Part shown: positions 1 through 5,147 of the stretch, piece by piece
Layout: every line of letters starts with the position of its first letter
How positions within the stretch are numbered: the stretch's first letter is position 1
NCBI GenBank assembly: GCA_028714595.1
Contig: JAQTMD010000105.1
Coordinates: forward strand, 1 to 5,609
Reading direction: 5' to 3'
DNA length: 5,609 nt
Source: Candidatus Omnitrophota bacterium
GTDB taxonomy: Bacteria; Omnitrophota; Gorgyraeia; Gygaellales; Profunditerraquicolaceae
Notes under the pieces: generated by a model
Seen by the model: only the letters and a program-made list of their open reading frames with translations
Database searches by the model: none
Told to the model about the DNA's origin: nothing
Program-made: the position numbers and the translations under genes

Positions 1-678
1 ATCCGTCCAGAGACGGGCGTCGGAGCCGGCGTTCCTGGTCATCTCGCGCAGGCTCTGCGGGGCGATCGCCAGGGCCTGCGGGCTTATGCTGTTGATGAGG
101 CTGAAACTGACGATATGGGGAAGGTGGCTGACCTGGGCAAGGACGGCGTCGTGTGCCCGGGGCGATAATTCCATGAGCGAACAGCCCAGCGTTTTCCAGA
201 GCCGTCGTACGAGGGCCCGGGTCTTTGCGTCGGTACGGGCGGTGGGTGTCAGTATGCACAGGCAGCCGTCGAAAAGGTCGGCCCGTGCATATCGGACGCC
301 GCGTTTCTCCGAACCCGCCAGGGGATGCGTTCCGATGTAATGGTTGAACAGCCGGTCGAGGTCGCGGACGACCCTCCCCTTGGTGCTGGCGACGTCGAAA
401 ATGATGGCAGCGGGGTTGACCAGTTTCCGTATCTTCGGGGCAAGGGTTTGTATGGCGGCCGGCGGCGTGGCGAGTATTACGCAATCGGCTCCGCGGATGT
501 CGCACAGACTCCGCGAAGCGCAGTCAACGGCGCGCCTGCGCAGGGCCTGGACAAGACTGGTTTTATGCAGGGCTATGCCGATGACACGGCGGCAGAGTCT
601 CTTCTTTTTCATCCCCAGCGCCAGCGAACCTCCGATAAGGCCGGTCCCGACGATCGCTACGGTATCGAATAATCTCAT
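1..678 (-). CDS. tyrA: Prephenate (or arogenate) dehydrogenase TyrA, C-terminus cut by window edge
   Basis: This gene encodes the NAD(P)-dependent oxidative decarboxylation of prephenate to 4-hydroxyphenylpyruvate (or arogenate to tyrosine), the tyrosine-specific step, in the cytoplasm. It reads 226 residues without a stop to base 1. The Rossmann fold opens with GTGLIGGS (residues 11-18). Family motifs follow: DVASTKG (95-101), GTHPLAGSE (116-124), SHLPH (184-188) and TRNAGSDARLW (214-224). By alignment from memory with the Aquifex enzyme, Ser98, His118 and Arg215 match its catalytic or substrate residues Ser126, His147 and Arg250. Single-domain members usually have about 280-300 residues, so perhaps 50-70 are missing and a C-terminal ACT domain cannot be excluded. 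There is no fused chorismate mutase at the N-terminus. The ATG overlaps the aroF stop as ATGA and has no clear Shine-Dalgarno site, so translational coupling is likely. The end of the second beta strand reads GIALHK with no acidic residue, which leaves cofactor preference open. The family call is firm; prephenate versus arogenate is not resolved. Confidence 0.95.
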   Translation of the reverse strand, partial: MRLFDTVAIVGTGLIGGSLALGMKKKRLCRRVIGIALHKTSLVQALRRRAVDCASRSLCDIRGADCVILATPPAAIQTLAPKIRKLVNPAAIIFDVASTKGRVVRDLDRLFNHYIGTHPLAGSEKRGVRYARADLFDGCLCILTPTARTDAKTRALVRRLWKTLGCSLMELSPRAHDAVLAQVSHLPHIVSFSLINSISPQALAIAPQSLREMTRNAGSDARLWTD

Positions 679-1694
679 GTGATTGTTCTGTCCACTGCGC
701 GCGCGACTGCCTCGAGCTCTTTCATCAGAACGGAAAAATTCTCCGGGACCAGCGACTGCGCGCCGTCGGAATACGCCTCTTCGGGCCGCGGGTGCACTTC
801 GATCATCAGCCCGTCGCATCCGGCGGCAACGCCTGCGCGCGCAAGCGCCGGGACCAGCCCCCACTTGCCGGCCGCGTGGCTGGGATCGACGATAATCGGC
901 AGATGCGAGAGCTGCTTGACCGCGGGCACTGCCGCGATGTCGAGCGTGTTGCGGGTATAATCCTCGAACGTCCTGATCCCGCGTTCGCACAGGATCACGT
1001 TGAAATTGCCGCTTGAAAGTATGTACTCGGCGGACATGAGCAGCTCTTTGATCGTCGAAGAAAGACCGCGTTTGAGGAGCACGGGCTTTTGGGCGGAGCC
1101 TACTTCCTTGAGCAGATTGAAATTCTGCATGTTCCGCGCCCCGATCTGCAGGATGTCGGCGTAGCGGGCGACCAGGCCGACGTCGCGGGGGTCCATGACC
1201 TCGGTGACCGTGACGAGGTTCAGGGCGCTGCCGACTTCATTAAGCATCTTCAGTCCTTCTTCACCGATACCCTGGAAGCTGTAGGGTGATGTCCGGGGTT
1301 TGAACGCCCCGCCGCGCAGGATCGCAGCACCCGCCTTCTTGACTGCTGCGGCGATCTCGAACAGGATATCTTTGTTTTCCACTGCGCACGGCCCTGCCAT
1401 GATGGCCAGCTTCCTGCCCCCGACCTGTACGCTTTTACCGACGTCAATGACGGAGTTCTCCGGTTTGAATTCGCGCGAGACCAGCTTGTAGGGCGCAAGG
1501 ACCGGCATGACCTTTTCCACGCCGGGAAAGACCTCCAACGGCGTCACCTGGAGGACGTCTTCGGGTCCTATAAGACCGAGGATAGTGCGCTCGGTGCCTT
1601 TTGAGACGTGGACCTTGAGCCCGAGCTTATCGGCTTTTTCGATGATGTGGTCGATCTGCTGTTGGGTTGCGTCCGGACGTAAGACGACGATCAT
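675..1694 (-). CDS. aroF: 3-deoxy-7-phosphoheptulonate (DAHP) synthase, type I-beta with N-terminal regulatory domain
   Basis: The enzyme condenses phosphoenolpyruvate with erythrose 4-phosphate to DAHP, the first committed step of the shikimate pathway. The 339 residues split into an N-terminal ferredoxin-like domain (about 1-70) and a TIM barrel (about 85-335), the architecture of the Thermotoga maritima enzyme. Barrel signatures are AGPCAVEN (100-107), RGGAFKPRTSPYSFQG (127-142), QIGARNMQN (183-191), LLKRG (206-210) and VDPSHAAGKW (269-278). The metal ligands are visible as Cys103, His273, Glu299 and Asp310, each one position beyond the Thermotoga ligands as I recall them. In the regulatory domain, His29 and Ser31 match the residues that latch tyrosine in that enzyme, so tyrosine feedback is expected (inference). 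The ATG at 1694 overlaps the hisC stop as ATGA and is preceded by AGAAAGG seven bases upstream, which supports this start. The gene overlaps tyrA by four bases downstream. The name follows the usual label for this subtype; aroG and aroA(G) are also used. Confidence 0.97.
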   Translation of the reverse strand: MIVVLRPDATQQQIDHIIEKADKLGLKVHVSKGTERTILGLIGPEDVLQVTPLEVFPGVEKVMPVLAPYKLVSREFKPENSVIDVGKSVQVGGRKLAIMAGPCAVENKDILFEIAAAVKKAGAAILRGGAFKPRTSPYSFQGIGEEGLKMLNEVGSALNLVTVTEVMDPRDVGLVARYADILQIGARNMQNFNLLKEVGSAQKPVLLKRGLSSTIKELLMSAEYILSSGNFNVILCERGIRTFEDYTRNTLDIAAVPAVKQLSHLPIIVDPSHAAGKWGLVPALARAGVAAGCDGLMIEVHPRPEEAYSDGAQSLVPENFSVLMKELEAVARAVDRTIT

Positions 1695-2785
1695 GGAGTA
1701 GCCTTTCTGTTGGAAACCTTTTTGAGGGCGCGGATGAAAGCGCGATTTTCGCGCGGGGTGCCGATGGTCACCCGGATGAACCGGTCAAGGTTATACTGCT
1801 TCATATCGCGCACGATGATCCCCTCTTGCAGCAGGTCTTTGAAGACCTGCACGCCGTCGCGCTTGACATCGACGAGGATAAAATTCGTCACCGAGGGAAC
1901 GCACGAAAAACCCAGGCCTTCGAGTTGCCGGTACAGGAATCGCTTTCCTTCGAGCGTAGCGCGCCGCGTCGTCTCCAAAAATGCGGTATCGTCGAGCGCT
2001 GCGAGCGCCCCGGCCTGGGCAAGCAGGTTCACGTTGAACGGTTGACGGGTCTTTTCCATGAAGCGGCTGAATTCCGGCAGGGCAATCGCATAACCGATGC
2101 GCAGGCCCGAGAGCCCGTAGGCCTTGGAAAAGGTCTTCAAGGTGATCACGCGCTTATCGAGATACGCGATGCCCCGCGGATAATCCGCGACGTCGATAAA
2201 GGTATCATAGGCCTCGTCGAGGACGACGATGACGGTCTCGGGCAGCCCTTTGAGGAACCCTTCGAGCTGCTTGACCGTAACGTACGTCCCCGTCGGATTA
2301 TTGGGGTTGGCAATGAACACCAGTTTTGTCTTGGCATTGACTTTTGAGCCGAGCGCTGCCAGGTCATAGGTGAAACCGGCCAGCGGCGCGGTGATCACCT
2401 GGCGGTTGTTCACCCGGGCGATGATCTCGTACTCGACGAACGTGGTCTCGGAGGTGACGATGTTTTCGTCCTCGTTGACGAACGTCTTGATCACCACGTC
2501 GATCAGTTCATCGGAGCCGTTGCCGAGCACGAAGTTGTCCGGGTTCATCCGGTAAATCCCGGCCAGCTTGCGTTTCAGGTAAAAACTGCTGGAGTCGGGA
2601 TACCGGTTAATGCCGGCGAGCGCCTTTTTTATCGCTGCGATCGCTTTCGGCGAAGGGCCGAAGGGATTTTCATTGGACGCAAGTTTTATCACCGTTCGAA
2701 GCCCGAGCTGGCGCCTGGTTTCTTCGATCGGTTTGCCGGCGACGTACGGGGACGCCATTTCAATGCTTTTTCTGACCAGACTCAT
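1691..2785 (-). CDS. hisC: Histidinol-phosphate / aromatic aminotransferase, PLP fold type I
   Basis: This is a pyridoxal-phosphate aminotransferase of the HisC subfamily, 364 residues, the usual family size. Visible motifs are SNENPFGPSP (37-46), NGSDELID (89-96), ANPNNPTGTY (159-168), VLDEAYDTF (188-196), TFSKAYGLSGLRIGYA (218-233) and FIRVTIGT (336-343). Lys221 is the expected Schiff-base lysine, Asp190 and Tyr193 contact the cofactor, and Arg338 is the likely substrate carboxylate arginine. The known HisC reaction converts imidazole acetol phosphate and glutamate to histidinol phosphate. Placement between pheA and aroF, with no other his gene in view, suggests it also or mainly transaminates phenylpyruvate and 4-hydroxyphenylpyruvate, as Bacillus subtilis HisC does; this is inference. 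The frame could start 20 codons earlier, inside pheA. The ATG at 2785 is preferred because AGAAAGG lies five bases before it and the family N-terminus begins here. The stop overlaps the aroF start as ATGA. Confidence 0.95.
   Translation of the reverse strand: MSLVRKSIEMASPYVAGKPIEETRRQLGLRTVIKLASNENPFGPSPKAIAAIKKALAGINRYPDSSSFYLKRKLAGIYRMNPDNFVLGNGSDELIDVVIKTFVNEDENIVTSETTFVEYEIIARVNNRQVITAPLAGFTYDLAALGSKVNAKTKLVFIANPNNPTGTYVTVKQLEGFLKGLPETVIVVLDEAYDTFIDVADYPRGIAYLDKRVITLKTFSKAYGLSGLRIGYAIALPEFSRFMEKTRQPFNVNLLAQAGALAALDDTAFLETTRRATLEGKRFLYRQLEGLGFSCVPSVTNFILVDVKRDGVQVFKDLLQEGIIVRDMKQYNLDRFIRVTIGTPRENRAFIRALKKVSNRKATP
1702..1708 (-). promoter_or_regulatory. Ribosome binding site for aroF
   Basis: AGAAAGG lies seven bases before the aroF ATG and inside the last codons of hisC. 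The same heptamer precedes hisC. It supports the 1694 start and shows that aroF can recruit ribosomes itself despite the ATGA overlap. Confidence 0.7.
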
Positions 2786-2790
2786 GGAAA

Positions 2791-2797
2791 CCTTTCT
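2791..2797 (-). promoter_or_regulatory. Ribosome binding site for hisC
   Basis: AGAAAGG lies five bases before the hisC ATG at 2785, and its first two bases are the last two of the pheA TAG stop. This site decides against the longer hisC frame that would start at 2845 within pheA. Confidence 0.75.
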
Positions 2798-3857
2798 ATA
2801 CGGGGTACGAGCCCAGGACTTTGAGGAATTTACACCTGTTCTCAAGTTCTGCGAGCGCCCTCCTGATGCGCGGGTCGCTGCCGTGTCCCTCGATGTCGAT
2901 GAAAAAGTAGTAATCCCAGGCCCTTTTCTTTGACGGCCTGGATTCGATTTTGCTCAAGTTGACCCGGTACTTCTTGAACGGCAACAGCATGTGGTGCAGG
3001 GCGCCGACCTTGTCTTTGATGGAAAAGACCAGCGACGTCTTATCGTGTCCGGTCGCCCGCGGTTCAATGTCGCCGATGACAAAAAACCGCGTGAAATTAT
3101 GGCCGGAATCCTGGATATTACCTGCGATGACCGGCACCGCATATATCCGCGAAGCCAGAAGCGATGCGATGGCGGCGCTGTTTTTGTGGCTCGCCGCTTC
3201 CTGAGTGGCCTGCGTGGTACTGGGGACTTCGACCAGTTCCGCTGCAGGAAGGTTTTTCTGCAGCCATGCCCTGCACTGACCGAATACCATCGGGTTCGAA
3301 TAAATTCTTTTGACCTGACGCATCGGGCAGCGCGCCAGGAGGTTCTGGGTGATGTCAAGGATGACCTGTGAGCATATCTTCAAGTCGGAATCTACGAACA
3401 TATCGAGCGTATGGTTGACCGCTCCTTCGATGGAGTTTTCGATCGGCACGACCCCGTAGTCTACGGCGCCCTTTTCCACCTCGTTGAACACGCTGGCAAT
3501 GGAATCGCACGACCGGTACGAGACCCGGGATCCGAAGCGTTTGAGCGCGGCCTGATGGGTAAAGGTGGCATCGGGCCCCAAGAAGGCAATAGTCAGGTCT
3601 TTTTCCAGAGCAAGGCTGGCCGACATGATCTCCCGGTAGATGGACGAAAGCGCCTCCGGCGATAACGGCGGCCGGGCCGCATGCGTCACCTTGTACAGGA
3701 CATCCTGCTCGCGGTCAGGACAGTAGATGGAATGTGCCGTACCCCGCTTTGAGCGAGCGATATCGAGCGTCACCCTGGCGCGCTGTACTAAAAATTTGAC
3801 GATACGGGCATCGAGTGAGTCGACGCGTTTACGAAGGCTTGTCAGGTTCTTTTTCAT
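2796..3857 (-). CDS. pheA: Bifunctional chorismate mutase / prephenate dehydratase (P-protein) with ACT domain
   Basis: This cytoplasmic fusion converts chorismate to prephenate and then to phenylpyruvate. The 353 residues comprise an AroQ-type chorismate mutase helix bundle (about 1-85), prephenate dehydratase (about 88-265) and an ACT regulatory domain (about 273-353). In the mutase, Arg9, Arg26, Lys37, Arg49 and Glu50 match E. coli Arg11, Arg28, Lys39, Arg51 and Glu52. The dehydratase shows AFLGPDATFTHQAA (91-104), VVPIENSIEGAV (136-147), STTQATQEAA (213-222) and NFTRFFVIG (254-262), including the catalytic Thr-Arg-Phe. The ACT domain has KVGALHHML (283-291) and ESRP (305-308), the phenylalanine-binding signature, so phenylalanine feedback is likely. 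No other chorismate mutase is visible, so this one probably supplies prephenate to TyrA as well. The ATG at 3857 is inside the scpB tail (29-base overlap) with no recognisable Shine-Dalgarno site. A TTG at 3902 would add 15 residues lacking any family match and was not chosen. hisC follows after 10 bases. Confidence 0.96.
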   Translation of the reverse strand: MKKNLTSLRKRVDSLDARIVKFLVQRARVTLDIARSKRGTAHSIYCPDREQDVLYKVTHAARPPLSPEALSSIYREIMSASLALEKDLTIAFLGPDATFTHQAALKRFGSRVSYRSCDSIASVFNEVEKGAVDYGVVPIENSIEGAVNHTLDMFVDSDLKICSQVILDITQNLLARCPMRQVKRIYSNPMVFGQCRAWLQKNLPAAELVEVPSTTQATQEAASHKNSAAIASLLASRIYAVPVIAGNIQDSGHNFTRFFVIGDIEPRATGHDKTSLVFSIKDKVGALHHMLLPFKKYRVNLSKIESRPSKKRAWDYYFFIDIEGHGSDPRIRRALAELENRCKFLKVLGSYPV

Positions 3858-4512
3858 TGTCGGATGGGGTTGGTGATTCTGCCTCGCGGCCGATGGTTTC
3901 AATAAGCGCTGCCTGTTCTTTTTCGCTTAAGGGGAAATTCTCGATCTTCGGAAGTTCTTCGAGCGATTTCAGGCCGAAGTATTCCAGGAACTGGCGCGTC
4001 GTACCGTAGACCTTCGGCCTGCCCGGGGCCTTTTTGCGGCCGGTCACGCGGATAAGGTTCTTTTCCTGCAGCGTCTCCATCACGCCGTCGACATTGACCT
4101 TGCGCAGCGTCTCGATCTCCATTTTTGAGAGCGGCTGCTTGTAGGCGATGATCGCCAGGGTCTCCAGCGCAGGCCGGGAAAGGCGCTCGTGGCTCTGCCC
4201 GCCCTTGTAGAGCTTGCGCAGGAACGTCGAGAAATGCGTCGCCGCGATCATCTGGTAGCCGCCTGCCACCTCGTAGATGCGGAAACCGCGGTTGGTATGC
4301 TCGTACTCGTTTTTGAGCTCTTCCACCTTTGCCCGGACCTGGTTTATGTCCAGGTTATCGAGCGCGCGCCTGAGCTGGTCGGGTAACAGCGGCTTGTCGC
4401 TGGAGAAAAGCAATGCCTCGATCACTGCCTTCACGTTATCGTCGTGTCTGGCCGCCGGCGCCGGTTCAAAGGCCTGCTGTTGTTCGATGGGTACGGGGGT
4501 GTTTTCTTCCAT
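3829..4512 (-). CDS. scpB: Segregation and condensation protein ScpB (SMC kleisin-interacting winged-helix protein)
   Basis: ScpB binds the kleisin ScpA as a dimer in the bacterial SMC condensin complex and so helps organise and segregate the chromosome. The 227 residues have two tandem winged-helix domains: about 27-105 (starts VKAVIEALLFSSDKPL) and about 107-180, including LSRPALETLAIIAYKQPLSK and GRKKAPGRPKVYGTT, both highly characteristic of the family. A charged, Pro/Glu-rich N-terminal extension (1-25) and a Ser/Pro/Glu/Lys tail (about 208-227) flank the core and look disordered. Its usual partner scpA is not adjacent; the gene lies five bases downstream of ruvA instead. The start at 4512 has no well-placed Shine-Dalgarno site, so translation may depend on ribosomes finishing ruvA. 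The last 29 bases also encode the first residues of PheA. The family call rests on motif recognition and is firm. Confidence 0.95.
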   Translation of the reverse strand: MEENTPVPIEQQQAFEPAPAARHDDNVKAVIEALLFSSDKPLLPDQLRRALDNLDINQVRAKVEELKNEYEHTNRGFRIYEVAGGYQMIAATHFSTFLRKLYKGGQSHERLSRPALETLAIIAYKQPLSKMEIETLRKVNVDGVMETLQEKNLIRVTGRKKAPGRPKVYGTTRQFLEYFGLKSLEELPKIENFPLSEKEQAALIETIGREAESPTPSDNEKEPDKPS

Positions 4513-4517
4513 ATCGT

Positions 4518-5147
4518 TTATGTCTTTGCCTTTTTTTGTTTATAGACTTCGTTTAACAGCTCTTCGGTGGACCGCTGTTTATCCGGCGCGTACTCGAGGA
4601 CCTTGGCGATCATCTGTTTGGCCTCTTGTTTCGTGTATCCCAGTTGCAGGAGCACGGCCTGCGCCTCTTCCTGGCTGTCGGCAACGAGGGTCTGCTTTTG
4701 GCCGGCCTCGTCCTTGATCAGGCCGAATTTCCCGATCTTGTTCTGCAGCTTTGCGACGATCTCTTTGGCCCGCTGCTGCCCGATCCCGGGCAAAGAACGC
4801 AGGAACGCGATATCCGCTTCATCGATGGCCCTGGCGATCTCCGAGATCGGCTTGTTCAGGGCCTTGAGCGCCGCTTTCGGCCCTATTCCCGAAACCGTGA
4901 TGAAGTTCTCAAAAAATTCCTTTTCGATCTCGTTGGTGAAACCGATCAGCACCGGGATGCTGCGCGATGGGTCCACCTGGTGATAGTGGTAGGTTATCAG
5001 GGAAACAACGGTTCCCGGCTCGGCCGTTTCCCCGAGACGCTGCATGACCGCCTGCGGCAAAAAAACTTCGTAGGTCATGCCGCCGACGTCCAGCAGCAGG
5101 AAATTCGTTCCCCGTTCCCGTATGGCTCCTTGGATCCGTGCGATCAT
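4518..5147 (-). CDS. ruvA: Holliday junction branch migration complex subunit RuvA
   Basis: RuvA tetramers bind four-way DNA junctions and load the RuvB helicase for branch migration. The 209 residues match the family length. They hold an N-terminal OB-fold domain (MIARIQGAI at 1-9, DVGGMTYEV at 20-28), a tandem helix-hairpin-helix domain (VSGIGPKAAL 85-94 and LPGIGQQRAKEIV 119-131), an acidic linker, and a C-terminal RuvB-binding three-helix domain (about 158-203, ALLQLGYTKQEA-like core at 164-176). The loop expected to carry the acidic pin (Glu55-Asp56 in E. coli) reads QVDPSRSIP: one acidic residue is kept as Asp59 and about four residues are inserted. The ATG overlaps the ruvC stop as ATGA without a clear Shine-Dalgarno site, which suggests coupling. 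ruvB does not follow; scpB does. Near the 3' end, CAA-AAA-AAG forms an in-phase slippery heptamer whose -1 frame is open into scpB. Confidence 0.97.
   Translation of the reverse strand: MIARIQGAIRERGTNFLLLDVGGMTYEVFLPQAVMQRLGETAEPGTVVSLITYHYHQVDPSRSIPVLIGFTNEIEKEFFENFITVSGIGPKAALKALNKPISEIARAIDEADIAFLRSLPGIGQQRAKEIVAKLQNKIGKFGLIKDEAGQKQTLVADSQEEAQAVLLQLGYTKQEAKQMIAKVLEYAPDKQRSTEELLNEVYKQKKAKT
4530..4536 (-). other. Candidate -1 slippery heptamer A AAA AAG near the 3' end of ruvA
   Basis: The ruvA codons CAA AAA AAG (4538 to 4530) place the heptamer A AAA AAG in the phase used for -1 slippage in E. coli dnaX. After a -1 shift, GGC AAA GAC ATA AAC GAT leads without a stop into the scpB ATG in frame, so slippage would make a RuvA-ScpB fusion. 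No hairpin lies at the usual 5-9 base spacing downstream and no strong Shine-Dalgarno-like stimulator lies upstream. Chance occurrence in a Lys-rich tail is quite possible. Confidence 0.25.

Noticed and set aside
325..672. Plus-strand open frames opposite tyrA
   Set aside because: The minus strand encodes an unbroken prephenate dehydrogenase with all core motifs; the plus-strand products are Arg/Ser/Gly-rich shadows.
1667..2347. Plus-strand open frame of 226 codons opposite hisC
   Set aside because: It is antisense to a gene with full catalytic motifs, has no family signature, and reflects the codon bias of the real gene.
2786..2845. Upstream extension of hisC by 20 codons
   Set aside because: The extension lies inside pheA, has no family similarity, and the ATG at 2785 has a well-spaced AGAAAGG.
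4450..4474. CCGGCGCCGG palindrome flanked by GGCC repeats, considered as a regulatory hairpin or frameshift stimulator
   Set aside because: It encodes the Ala/Pro-rich ScpB N-terminal stretch (EPAPAA) and is more than 50 bases downstream of the slippery site, too far to act as the usual stimulator.
4531..4537. Run of seven T (plus strand) considered as part of a terminator
   Set aside because: On the transcribed strand it is an A run that encodes Lys residues of RuvA; no GC-rich hairpin precedes a U-tract in the direction of transcription.
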